Below are positions 23,025-34,275 of a stretch of 64,000 bases of DNA, piece after piece. The notes beneath the pieces were generated by a model that saw nothing but the letters and a program-made list of their open reading frames with translations, was not told the origin of the DNA and did no database searches. The stretch lies in NCBI RefSeq assembly GCF_026914185.1, contig NC_070563.1:3803001-3867000 (forward strand). The letters run 5' to 3'. Numbering within the stretch: the first letter of the stretch is position 1; each line of letters begins with the position of its first letter. Position numbers and translations under genes: made by a program. This DNA is from Puccinia triticina (Eukaryota > Basidiomycota > Pucciniomycetes > Pucciniales > Pucciniaceae).

Positions 23025-23283
23025 AATATTTGAATCTTGTGGAATCACATCTGGAAACATCGACCCGATCATTTCTACGTTTGACTCTGGATGGAGTATA
23101 CGCGGAATGCAAAAATACTAACACAAGTTCCATCGCCTTATGGCCGGTAGTTCTGCGCGCGAACTACGGAGGTGGGAGGCGCTAATCAGTGTTCAAATCT
23201 GCAAAGAACTGGAATTTCCTCCAGCAGTCATCTTCCCGTGAATAATCTGGGACTCTTTGTCTTCCAGGGCTGATTAAACAATT

Positions 23284-26200
23284 ATGAAATCAATTTTGCG
23301 AAGCCCGCTGATTCTTCTACTTCACATCGCTCTTCTTCGAGTTCAGTCTGGACCCACGTCGATTGGACCATCTGCATTGGAGCATAAAGACTTCTGGGGG
23401 GATGAACCTACATAGGTAGGTACAGTCACTTCAAATCAGTGGTTCATCTTCCACTCATTAACAAATCGGACGTTTTTGTTGAATTTTGGTTAGACCAGAA
23501 GGGCCGTTGCTTCCACTAAGCTGGCATGTTCCAAATCGGGAGACCGCTGCTTCGGAAAACCACCAATTATTCAACATTGGAAGACAGGCTTCCTGGCTGC
23601 CAAGACCAAGTCAAACAGATCCTTTGCATGATATCGGCAGGGATCATGGCCAGGTTCAGGTCTCACAGTTACAGCCTCGTTTCGATTCAGCCTCGTCGCC
23701 GCACACCCCAACGATGGAAATTGATTTTTTTAGTGAGGAATTTGTTGTTGTTCTTGTTTTCTATCGTATATTTCCTGGTTCACTGAAAACGACTTGATGC
23801 GACACTTTTATTTTGCGCCTGCCTGTATACTCAAATTTAATCCTTCTTACAGAAAATGGACAGGAAAGGCTGTATTATCCCGAGGAGCCCGAGGGCGATG
23901 TAGCTTCCAAATTCAGGGATGGTGAAAAATGTGCGAATACGGCCTTTTTATGATTGCTGACTAGAGCACCATAGGCTTAAAATGGTTGATCACAAAATAC
24001 CTGATCAAATTTGGTAGATGTCGAGCTTCAGCTATCTCTTGGTTTACCCTTGTATAACTCAAAAGTTAACAAGAAAAGAAAGGAATTTTCTGATACTCCT
24101 TCAGGCTTCGCTGCTAAGGGCAGCTCGCAGAATAATGCGAATGGGGATGAAAAGTGTGAGCTCTCCAAAAGACTTTGTATCGTTGTGGCTTATGTTCATT
24201 TCATACGAACGCTAAAAGATGTCGCCCTAACCTCAAGCAAAAGGAAAACTGGTCCTCTGCTTTCCTTGGGGAGAGTCGGAACCCAAAAAGAAAAAAGAAA
24301 AAGCTATCACCACTGCAGCGTCAGTAGATAAGTGGAAAGCCCATGACAAAAAAAACGGGAAGAACCAAGGTTGGTTGAGATGGAGTTTGCGCTGGAGAGA
24401 AAAGACCGGGTGTGCAGGGCTTTTGATCGCCGCAGTCGCAACGTCGCTAAGCCCCTGTGCGCCCTCGCGAACCATGATGGGTGTTACTTTGCGCATGGGC
24501 TATTCATCCGGATCGGGAGGGACCGCTTGGACCAGTTGGCCAAGAAGCAGCCCACCCACACTAGGGAAGCCTAGTTTCCCAGGTCACCGAGATGGACTGC
24601 TTCTGGTAGCTCGCCTAGGTACCAGATCGCCGGGGTCTCTCCGAGAGAAATCCCTCCCGGACACACAGCCCATGCACAAAATGATAGCCCTCGTTGGTTC
24701 CGGAGGGCAGGATGGCGACATCACGACCCCGTGTTTTCTCTGGCGCGCAAAGTCTGTTGGAATGATAGTTTTTAGCTAAATTTTTTGTATTCATTTTGTC
24801 TTCACATACAGGCACTTCTTCAAACGTTGTCAAGTTTGACGCTTCAGGGGCAGGTTATACTGATGCAGCTTGTAGCCAAAGAATAAGGAATAAAGGGATG
24901 GATCTCTTACCCAAAATCAACATTAAATCAGCTTCCAAAAAATTAAACCTGGCTGGATTCCCTGCCCAAGAACAAACTAACTGGTGTTTCAGCCCTGGTG
25001 GGGATCTAAAATTCACTGATAGAACCCAAATTCCACGTTTTGCTGGAAGATTGGGAGCAAAAATTAATCACAAGAAGAAATCCAATGTCAACGTAGAAGA
25101 TAACATAGAAGATAAAATCAAGGAGGACAAAGAAGTTGAGTATTTCTCTGATTTAGCACATACACAAATGGTCTGGGGGTGGATTTTTGGGATTTCAACA
25201 TACCGTGCAGAGAGCTTTCACCAAAAATTGAAGGTTGCTCACAGTTCCACTGTTTCAGAGTTCAATACCAAAATGACAAACCACATTAGTAAAATTCTAG
25301 ACAGAGGTTACCAAGCCAATAGAATTAATGCCAAAGAAATAAACCAAAACGTTTTACAGCTTTCTCACATCCTGTGGTTCATCAATATAAGATTCATCCA
25401 AAATCTTGTGATTCTTCAGAAAGTGGATTTTGACTGCGCAAAAGAGTGTGTGCTTATATATAAATGGATTCTTGATATCTTTGAAGACATACAAGAGGGG
25501 CCAATTATTGCTGCATCAAAATGGAAAAGCAAAAAACCTTCACATAGAAGGGATCTGAGATGTGTTTTTTCAACTGTAACTTCTGCTCTGCTTACAGAAA
25601 AGAAGGATAAACTGTTTTATGAAATTCAAAGGAAAGTTTCAAAATCATCAGAAGCCCAGCACCAAACACCTATAAAAGTTAAAATTGGAGCCATTTCAGA
25701 AATTCAACTATTGATGACTAAAGCAGCTGTCATTGTATCAGCTTTGTATTACAAGATCATTTCTCCAACAAAGTGGGCTATCCTTTTTGCAAATGAGGCG
25801 GATTTCTTGCATCATTTGCAGAAGTTACAGAATGGATTTTTATATTCAACAAGCCCATTGGGAATAGCAATAGGAGGAATCCATTACATTTTAACACTTC
25901 CATGGAAAGATGGTTTCAATGAATCTGAGAAAATAGGATCCAATAAGATACATCATAAGCAAATTTGCCCAGTTCAATTTGAAAAATATTTAATAGATAT
26001 ATCCAATTTGAATAATCAAGTGTATTTTGAAAGACTAACTCAGCTCTTAGATAAACAGCTTTACTTGAACTGTCATTCAAAGGAAGAAGCTGGGAAAGGA
26101 ATTTGGAAAGCAATTTTCAGTCTCAAGAAGTTACATGAATCAAGAACAGGGAAAGTACATGAATTTGATTTGAATTACTTTAATTCAAATCTCAAGATAG

Positions 26201-26754
26201 AATATTCAGCTATGAGTAGAGGTGAGGCTGAAAAATTCAAAAAATTCCACCCACTCTATCAGCATATTTCTAGAGATTTGTTTTTAAACAATTTAAAGCA
26301 CTTTTCTGAACTTTTGTGGGCATTTAATTCTGTTTTGATAGACGCATTGGGTTATGAAGGAAAACATGAAAGCCTGATATATCAGGAAGAGCAAAATAAT
26401 ATGCAGGAACAGATGTTTTTCATTATTAATCTATCTCCAGGTGGTGTGGGAAGCTCCTTGGATCCTCATGATACTAACACCATAGAAACCAAAATTCAGA
26501 ATTGCATTTTGAATTCATTTTATGGTACTGGTGAAGAGATACAGAAGGAAGCTCAAACAAGAGCTGTGTTAATTCTGATGGCTTATGTTTATCATGAATC
26601 AAACATATCAAAATGGGCAACAATATTCCAAAATGAGAATAATTTTATTGAGACATTTGTAAGGATTCAGAAAAGGCTGAGGAAAACAAGTCTTTATACA
26701 AAACACCAAGAAGATTACATACCACATGTAAAAGAAGCACAATTGATACCTTAG
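23284..26754 (+). CDS. Secreted effector-like protein, paralogue 3, with LxLxLxL and basic motifs (exon 1 frame broken)
   Basis: Exon 1 (23284-23415) encodes a strong signal peptide (SPLILLLHIALLRVQSG). It ends in an in-frame TAG directly before the donor GTAGGT, so its frame does not run into exon 2. Exons 2 to 5 (23494-23732, 23853-23921, 24018-24155, 24812-26754) join in phase 1, the same rule as the two other paralogues. Exon 4 carries DVELQLSLGLPLYN, an LxLxLxL string, followed after seven residues by NKKRKEF. The 1.9-kb exon 5 carries MVWGWIFGIS and two copies of the family module: YYKIISPTKWAILFANEADF...LPWKD and YHESNISKWATIFQNENNF. No catalytic domain is seen. Intron 4 is long (656 nt) and GC-rich and looks like it contains an insertion. 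Either exon 1 has a recent one-base change, or an unrecognised donor is used. Exon 5 is intact. Host-nuclear effector function is inferred. Confidence 0.66.
24156..24811. other. Long intron of paralogue 3 with GC-rich insert
   Basis: The other introns of this gene are about 80-120 nt. This one is 656 nt, with a G/C-rich core (about 24380-24740) containing inverted words such as CTCCCGGACA/TCCGGGAG-like pairs. Open frames within it look like composition artefacts. Confidence 0.4.
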
Positions 26755-27139
26755 AAAAATCCTTGTAGTCTCACAGCAACTCAGAAAAGACGTATCAATT
26801 GGCTATTTCATAAACAGGAAACTCAAAATGCTAAAATAAAAAAGGCAATCAGCATGACCCCTGATGTCAGCTGACTTCATTTCTTTGATTTTTAAATGAA
26901 TTTATGACTTTCATATATAGAATTTCTCAGATGATACTTGAAGAGTGAAATGCACAACTTTGAGTTTGGTGTAGATTCACTATCACCAAGGCATGTGTTG
27001 AAATATCTAGAGATTTCCAAACCACAATCTCTACTAGATTTCTGTCAGATATGAACCATAATGCCTCATCTGGAACTGAATTGTGGTTTGGTTGCATTTT
27101 TATACTCATCTGCATCAAATTTTGTTGGATCTATGTAGT
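26755..27139. other. AT-rich spacer after paralogue 3
   Basis: Nothing recognised beyond the probable 3' end of the preceding gene. Confidence 0.5.
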
Positions 27140-27510
27140 GAGTTAAAATCAACTAATGGGTTTCTTCACACAATGGCTGGTACACAGAAGGACTCCACTG
27201 AATTGTGTGTACCGGCCATTAAGTGGAAACAAACTCCACTTGATTACCAGGTTGTATGGTATTCAAGTGGATAAAATCTCCACCTGATGACTTGGCTATC
27301 AAGTGGAGATATCCTCAACTCAATGATCCTCTGGATTGATGGAGTGGAGAAATACTCCACTTGATGACCAAGTATACCAGCCATTGAGTGGAGAAATTTT
27401 CCACTAAATGACTGTGTTTTATGGAAATTGAGTGGAGGGATTCTCATCTCAATGACAGGTTTATACCAGCCATACCAGCCATTAAGTGGAGACACCCTCC
27501 ACTTGATGAC
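27140..27510. repeat. Diverged palindromic minisatellite (CTCCACTTGATGACC...ATTGAGTGGAG)
   Basis: About eight irregular units alternate CTCCACTTGATGACCAG-like words with ACCAGCCATTGAGTGGAG-like words, which are near inverses of each other. It is related to the sharper arrays at 37.3-37.6 and 38.99-39.45 kb. Confidence 0.7.
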
Positions 27511-28297
27511 AGGTTACTGGGCTGCAAAAATACAAGCTCAAGGACCAGTGCATGATGGTACTTCAGGAGTTCATTTCCTAGCTTTATTAGTCAACAAGTG
27601 ATGTACATTGCGCTGAGGGAGCCCTGGGTCCAATGCCATTAAACACTGGTCACCCAGCTGGGCTTTTTTAATCTGGTTGGCCAGTGTATACCACCTATTG
27701 AGCACAGGAAGACCAGCTTGGTGACCAGTATATGCTGGTCATCAGGTTAGGGCTTCCCCCATGTGATGAAAAGTATGTACTGGTCATTGGATCTGAGCTT
27801 GGAGAGGCAGTGGATTGATTTCCACTGCACTTGTCTACTGCAAAGTTTGGCCAAACATTGTGGTTGACAAATGACAGGGGTCCCCAAGTTGAGGAACCCC
27901 TATCCCAATTACCAGCCAATCATAGTCACTAGGCCGGCCTTTCTGAGCTTGGTAGGCAGTACATACTCTCCACCAAGCTTTGAAAATCCCAACTGGACGG
28001 CCAGTACCTGGTGTTCTTGATGAAACTGACATCAGATGGATCACAATGAGACAATGCTCATAGGGAATGATAGGCCAAACCCCTGTCTTACCCATATATG
28101 AGGCCTTCTTTCTAGCTGATTTCTTACCAATTAAGGTGGTGTGATAATTAAAAAAACAAATACTGATAGATGAGCAGGCTTCTTGCCTGTCCATGGGACC
28201 CTCTACCCAGAAAATCAGAGTTGTTTGGCAGAGATATTGCCAAATGAAATCATGTACATTGAGAAAACCTGTCATGCCAAAAAAATTTGTTGTTTTT

Positions 28298-28362
28298 TCA
28301 GTCCCTCCTTTGGAGGCTGGTGCTTCACGCAAGGAGGGACTTGTTAATTTAAGCCCCCTCTG
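28298..28362. repeat. Short copy of the dispersed AAGTCCCTCC repeat
   Basis: TTCAGTCCCTCCTTTGGAGG ... GGAGGGACTTGTTAATTTAA: inverted end words 30 bp apart, the most compact copy in the window. Confidence 0.6.
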
Positions 28363-29614
28363 AACGGCCACCCTTACCCCTGTGCAGGTGGCAATTGCAC
28401 AGACCAACTGGCAAGCTTCAACAGCAATACCTGCCATGCCTGCTCCAGATGCTTCTCCCTCCTCCTGGCAAAATTGATCAAACTCCAGATGGGTGACAGG
28501 GTTGCACAAATGGACAGCAGGGATCATGGACAGAGATCTCGCAGATATGGAGGAGTATGAAGTGATTAGATGAATCATATTCAAATTGTCCTTGGTTTTT
28601 TTAATACTTTTTGCTATATATATCAAGTAGTCTCACAGAAACATCAGGGATTGACTTCAGATTAATTAAAGACTTGTGCAATCCAATTTTTTGCATGAAA
28701 TTGATTTGAATTATAAATTTGGATTTTTCACATGCATGAGATGCAAGAGTGTGTCCCTTAGCAGGGAAAAGGAGATGCTTCACAACAGTCTACTTAGCCA
28801 GATCAGCGGTGGGCAGATACATCATCAATTTGGATAACTCTGCCCATAACATAACCTTTACAGTTATGTTACTGCCCAGTTACCAATAACTGGTGGCTAA
28901 GTTAGGTTATCCAATTCACATAACTGGATAACACAGTTTAAGTTACAATACCGCCGACCGGATAACACAACATTTGTATTGCTCTGTTATCCTGAGTTTA
29001 AATTACTAGACAAGTTGGTAAGGGGTTGGTTAGGTGCCCTCCAGCTTTTGTGTACGTTGCGCGTTCAACTCCTGCCCCAGGAGGGGGTAGCAAGTCCCCT
29101 ATGCGGTGTGGTAACCCTGTTCCTGTTCATACTATCACCCTCATATCACCTAAACCCTTCATAAATACCTCATTATTAATTCATATTCAGATTCTACACC
29201 CCATTTCACCCCTAGTCACCCACTCATTTCACCTAGGATTTCCAAATGGATCAGCAGTTATTGGCATGTATAGTTTTGGCAGGTATTTTCTTCATATATA
29301 TCCTTAGCATTATTACATACATCATTCATTAGTATCATAGCTAAATAGGACTGCAGATCTTACATAAACTGCATTACTCATTTTCCCCTTCATATGATAT
29401 CAGCAGTACATTCCTTCATAGCTCTTGTAGTTATTATCAAATGCTCATCATTATTTCATCTTCTACATAGTTACCTTTCATGTACACTCCTTGGTCATTA
29501 CACCTTCATCATTACTGCTCATCTTCAGATATTGTTACTATGTGCTCATCATGTATCACCCCCCTGTAGTACTTCTCACATATATAAACACCCCTCTAGA
29601 TGTTGTATCCCCAT

Positions 29615-29707
29615 CATGCACTTTCTACTACATCCCCTCTGTAGCACCTTTTAAACATCACCCTTATATGCACTTTCTACTACATCCCCTCTGTAGCACC
29701 TTTTCAT
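29615..29707. repeat. Direct repeat of about 37 bp (two copies)
   Basis: GCACTTTCTACTACATCCCC plus TCTGTAGCACCTTTT occurs twice, separated by about 15 bp. Confidence 0.85.
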
Positions 29708-30119
29708 CACACTTAGATACACTTTCATCACCATAGAAATATATCCCCCAGCATATATCTCATTACCCATCTCAGAGTGACTCCTCAAGAGCTTCTACTT
29801 TTCTCCCATCTCACTTCTCCTCTCTCACTCAGTAGGATTGATACACCTCAAACTCATAAAGTGTTAAAGTCATCTAAGTCAAAGAGAATCATCAGCCACA
29901 CCCTTTTCTTTTTTTCTTAGTGTAACCCTCTCTCCATCAGCATTAGTCAAGAGGGCAGCCTCACCAGCACCTGTAGCCTCTTCTACATTATTAGTAGTGT
30001 AGTTGACTATTTCCCCTCACAGCTCTTTCCTGATCTTTTAGGAGTTCCACAGCGGCTGTGTGTGCCCCAACACGTGTATCAAACGGGGGCTTTTGACATT
30101 ACAGATATTGTAACACCCC

Positions 30120-30245
30120 AAAATAGAGATCACCCGTGGGTACCCGGTATCCGTGGGCGGGTACCCGCCTGCGGGTGCCGTGTGCGGGTCCGGGTATGTA
30201 AATTTTGGATGGCGGGTACCCGTCCAGGTACCCGCTGCAAAAGGT
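30120..30245. repeat. GGGTACCCG palindrome cluster
   Basis: GGGTACCCG/CGGGTACCCG words recur at about 30133, 30158, 30213 and 30227. The same word recurs near 34.72, 34.79-34.82 and 35.41-35.5 kb, often beside the AAGTCCCTCC repeat. Confidence 0.55.
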
Positions 30246-30423
30246 CTGGAGACAAGCAGTCGCGGACGACCTTTTGCAGCGCAATCATGGCCCTCGCTAA
30301 CCCAACCCTCTCGGTGTCCAGCACATGCTGGACGGGCATAAACTCTTGATGTCCGGCACAGAGCGGACATCGGAAGGGTGTATGTATGCCCTCTCGATGT
30401 CCTGTATGTGCTGGACACCGAGG

Positions 30424-30607
30424 CCTTGAGTTTCACTTCCTTAAGGAGATAGCCGAGATTGATAGAATTCAGGTGGACTTTGACAACGAAGCTCCATTTG
30501 AGATAGTTGGAGTTGGCTTCCGGGACCTGAAGTTGAGGGATTCCTGTAACCCAAAGAGACAAGTTGTCTGACGAGTCTGGGACAATATGTTGAACTGGTT
30601 TGGCCAT
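30424..30607 (-). mobile_element. Ty1/copia gag N-terminal fragment
   Basis: A frame from the ATG at 30607 reads MAKPVQHIVPDSSDNLSLW, then IPQLQVPEANSNYLKW. The 'L...NY..W' pattern is typical of copia gag starts. It stops after about 60 residues and lies opposite in strand to the copia pol remnant at 31.1-33.1 kb, so it belongs to a different insertion. Confidence 0.5.
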
Positions 30608-30752
30608 GGCGGCCGAGTTCGTTTCGTATGGTAGAACAAAGAAGAGAGTTGATCCTTGTGGTTTGATGTAACACACCGAGTCCGAGTAGTTTTACGTGCT
30701 GGACTGATTGCGCTCGCCGAGTGCAACTGGGCTTATAACCTGTTGAGATGGA

Positions 30753-30902
30753 CTGAGGGAGCAGACACAAGGTGATGAGTGTGTGTGGAAGGATAAGTGC
30801 ATTTCATGAGAGAAAAAAGAAAAAGAGAAAGAAGGAAGAGAGCAAGGAAACTACATACCTGAGGGAGCAGACACAAGGTGATGAGTGTGTGTGGAAGGAT
30901 GA
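30753..30902. repeat. Direct repeat of about 42 bp
   Basis: CTGAGGGAGCAGACACAAGG plus TGATGAGTGTGTGTGGAAGGAT occurs at 30753 and again at 30861, 108 bp apart, separated by an A/G-rich tract. Confidence 0.85.
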
Positions 30903-31085
30903 GGAAAGGCCTTCCGACTGCTGCACCCTCAGGTTAAATACAAGTGAGAGACCGTGTAATATGTATGTGAAATGAGAAGGAAAGAGATCAAAGCGGACAA
31001 CCGGAGAGTGAACTAGACAACAGTATAGTAACCTCAACAGGGTGAAGCAGAGAGATTGAACCGCACATTGGGTGACATCGCTTGA

Positions 31086-33211
31086 ATGACTCTTGTCCAC
31101 TCTGGGCTTCCTGAAACTTTATGGTCCTATGCATATAGATGTGCGTGTTTCTTAATAAATTGGATTTTGAATGTTAGATGTAAATCGACTCCTCTAGAAC
31201 TCTGGTCGGAGAGGGAACCCTTGCCAACATCCTTTTATCCATTTGGAACAAAAGCTTGCGTCCACATACCAAAGGAGCAAAGGCGAAAATTGGATCAGCA
31301 AGGTAGGAGGTATTTAGTAGGATACCAGGACAATGAGCGCGGATGGTTCTTTTGGAACCCAGCGACCCACAAGGTAACTCAGAGTGTGCTGATTTTCTCG
31401 ATTATCAGGGCAAATTTCTCATCCCTTCTCCTGTCCCCATTCCTGACACATCTTCTGCACGTAGAATTCTACATCTTGGACAAGAAAAGACCCAGGAAAT
31501 ATGTGATGATCAAGACAACCAAATAGACAAGATCCAAGCAATTTCGGATGCTGACATTCCAACTAACCTAAAAAATGCTCTCACTTGTCCGGCACAATAC
31601 AAATGGCGGGGGGTGTGTTTGGCAGAGTGGCAACAACTAGAACAAATAGAAACATGGGACGTAGAAGACAAAGAAAGGAAACATTCTATTGGAACTCAAT
31701 TTGTTTACAACATCAAGCGACATTCAGACAGCACAGTGGAGAAACTCAAGGCGCAATTTGTAGTTTGGGGTTTCAAACAACGACTCGGAAGAGATGTGAA
31801 ATCAACATTTGCACCTACGGCGTTGTTAACAACACTGCGGCTCCTTCTACTCCTGGCATTTTTGAATGGATAGAAGATCAATTCATTTGACATAACTGGG
31901 GTGTTTGCTCACAGCCCCATTGATGAGACAATATATGTGGATCCCCCGGTAGAATTGTTCCCACAGTTGAAAGACAAGGTTCTCCAACTGAAAAAGGCCT
32001 TATGCGGGACTCAACAAGCCAGCCAATGCTGGTGGAAACACTTCAAAGGTCTGCTACAGGGTTGGGGTTTCAACTGCGACGAAGTGGAGGAATGTTTGTA
32101 CCAATACAAAAAAGGAGATTCAGTCATCATAATCTGGATACATGTCAACAATGGGATTGTGTTCAGCAACGACGATACGACTCTTCAACAGCTCAAGAAG
32201 AATCTTGAAGACAACCTCCGAGTGAAATGGGACGACAAGCCAGATAAACTGGTTGGCATTAAAATGGAATATCAACCGGGTACAATTCACCTCAGCCAGC
32301 CGTTATTAATTGATCAGACTGTGAAGAAGTTCCAGGATGAAGTTCAGCCCAACATAATACTGACATACACACCCCTTGCAGGGGATAAGCTCAATACTTC
32401 AACAAATGATCCAGTGAAGGCAATGTTATATCAATCCCTGATTGGTTCTCTGAACTACATAGCGCTAGGGTCGCGGCCTGATATCAGTTTTGCAGTCAAC
32501 TACCTTGCTTGATTTAGCTCCAATCCCAATGAGACACACTGGAATGGATTAAAACACTTGGTTCAATATTTGGCAACAACTCGCAGTAAACGGCTCAAAC
32601 TAGAAGTATTGGACAACCAGATACGTGGTCAGATGCTAATTGGGGCGGGGAATTTCAAAGGTCAAAATTGGGTTTCATAATCACATTCTTGGGCAGTCCA
32701 ATAGCATGGGGTTCAAGAAGACAAAAAGTTGTTGCGACTTTGACATGCGCGGAAGAGTTCATTTCCATTGGTTCTTCCGTAGACTTACTTTTATTCCTCA
32801 TCCCCATTGTGAAATCCTTGGACATCAAACCCAAATTACTCCTCAAATGCGACAATAGAGCAGCGGTGTTGTTTTCGGATGATAATGCCTCCAAAGGCAG
32901 AATGAAGAGCTTGGAGCGTAACTTCTTTTTTGTCAATGATGCAGTGAGCAAACATCAAATCAAACTATCGTGGGTTTTGACTGTCAAAAATATAGCGGAA
33001 TTTCTAACTAAACCTCTTAGGGCAAATCTTCACCAGATCTTGATGTCAAAGATTTTCAAATAATTTTCTACATCTTTCTGCTACTGTCTCGTATTTTACT
33101 TGTGTGTTTCCAATTTCATCTACAAACTTATTCATTTCTTCAGATCCTGTTCTTGTTTTTCTTCTCTCTCTCATTCAGTTTGTATTTAGTGGTGTGGAGT
33201 TTGAGGGGGGG
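31086..33211 (+). mobile_element. Degenerate Ty1/copia retrotransposon (integrase end, RT, RNase H)
   Basis: Copia pol order is visible in broken frames. About 31086-31370 is an integrase C-terminal-type segment (GLPETLWSYAYRCACFLIN, LVGYQDNERGWFFWNP). About 31590-31870 is a linker plus RT start (KAQFVVWGFKQRLGRD, FAPTALLTTLRLLL). 31901-32512 is RT (KKALCGTQQASQCWW, and an altered YVDD-box region reading IIWIHVNNGIVFSND). 32640-33063 is RNase H (ITFLGSPIAWGSRRQKVVA, FLTKPL). At least three frame changes or stops separate them. The polypurine tract GAGGGGGGG precedes a TGTTGTAGTG start at 33212, the probable 3' LTR. A protease/gag region and 5' LTR were not found in this orientation. Confidence 0.85.
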
Positions 33212-33420
33212 TGTTGTAGTGTGGGGTGGGCAAACTCCACATTTGGAGTGTGCAGGAGTTAAGAGGAGGTTGGGGGGGATCAGCAACGAATCAAGCTTTC
33301 TAGTCACAACAAAAATCATCATTTGAAAATTTTATGATTTTCTGTATTGAAAAGTTTATGATTTCAACTTTGAACACCTTAAGTGTTGCAAATGAGGTTT
33401 GCAAGTCAAACTTAGTCAGT
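33212..33420 (+). mobile_element. Probable start of the copia 3' LTR
   Basis: It begins TGTTGTAGTGTGGGGTGGGC right after the polypurine tract at 33203-33211. The right end is uncertain because the next dispersed repeat starts near 33400. Confidence 0.5.
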
Positions 33421-33500
33421 CCTTCCTTCTGAGTTGGAAGGCTGGCGCCCCTCGCGCAAAGAGCAAGCCTCCGAAGGAGGGACTTGGAGGTAAGCCGGGA
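33400..33500. repeat. Copy of the dispersed AAGTCCCTCC repeat
   Basis: AAACTTAGTCAGTCCTTCCT, GCCCCTCGCGCAAAGAGC, CCTCCGAAGGAGGGACTTGG: inverted end words on both sides, as at 12.1 kb. Confidence 0.65.
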
Positions 33501-34099
33501 AATTTTGCGTGAGCGCTGAGGACCGCCTCAACCCATTTGGCTGGTGTCAAACTTCAACACCACACCAACATAGCATCCCATGAGCCAAATGGGCCGCCCA
33601 GGTGCCAAATTGAAGCCCTGCATCTGGCCTTCAAACCTACATAGGCCACAAATTTTTATCTTGAACTGTCTTGAAGCTACAAAGCTTTTAAAATCATGCT
33701 TCCAAGATTCTGGCCATGATTATACACTTCTGCATCTTTAGTAAGTGCATGGAAGCAGTATTTTCTGCTTGAATGAAAATGCATATTTTTGAACAAGTTC
33801 AATTCTCAATTCATGATCAATGCATAATATTTATATTGGCATGCTTGATGTACAAAAGTTGAAAAAAAACCTTGATTTGTTGGAGCAAGCTCAGCAGTAA
33901 TTTTGCAAGGATTTCCAGCGGCCAGCTGGGGGGACAAAAGGCTTATTAGTGGATGGCTGCCTGCGCAAGAAGCTAGCCTACAAGGCCGTACCACTCATGT
34001 CCCTATTGGGCAAAAAATGGGTGTGAGATCGTGGATAAAAGGAAAAATGGGGATTGGTTGGGCCCCAGGCTTGTCAGCTCTCACGCCAAAATTGGTGGC

Positions 34100-34275
34100 T
34101 TGGGGGCAAGCCTCTCTGTGAGACAGAGACCCTGCGGGGCTCTAACTTATCAAAGTCCCTCCCCATGCGGGAGGTCGGAGTTCGGAGTTCGGGTGGTGGT
34201 ACGGGGGGTAACTCATTTGGGTGGAGCTTAAGTTTGGCTGGTGGCGAAGCCACCCCTCCCGCAGGGAGGGACTTG
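34100..34275. repeat. Two adjoining copies of the dispersed repeat
   Basis: GCCTCTCTGTGAGACAGAGA ... TCAAAGTCCCTCCCCATGCG, then GGCGAAGCCACCCCTCCCGC with AGGGAGGGACTTGG. Confidence 0.55.

Larger units (their letters stand above)
22061..23283. other. Intergenic region with LTR-retrotransposon and dispersed-repeat remnants
   Basis: 22.06-22.56 kb is AT-rich and holds the myosin 3' end. 22.6-22.85 kb is a copy of the dispersed GC-rich repeat. 23.0 kb has a tRNA-Met-type primer-binding-site-like word, suggesting a decayed LTR element. No gene is supported. Confidence 0.5.
27511..30423. other. Gene-poor repeat region
   Basis: 27.6-27.9 kb has more ACCAGT/ACTGGTCA words. 28.30-28.36 kb is a copy of the AAGTCCCTCC repeat. 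28.82-28.98 kb has degenerate TTATGTTACTG/CAGTTACCAATAACTG palindromes. 29.39-29.75 kb is a CT-rich stretch with an internal direct repeat. 30.12-30.24 kb has GGGTACCCG palindromes. A 263-codon minus-strand frame at 27835-28626 overlaps the dispersed repeat and is not called. Confidence 0.5.

Noticed and set aside
24375..24779. 134-codon plus ORF inside intron 4 of paralogue 3
   Set aside because: Trp/Gly/Pro-rich translation of a GC-rich insert, not phase-consistent with the flanking exons.
27835..28626. 263-codon minus-strand ORF
   Set aside because: It runs across a copy of the dispersed AAGTCCCTCC repeat and has no start context, splice structure or family features. Most likely a chance open frame in repeat DNA.
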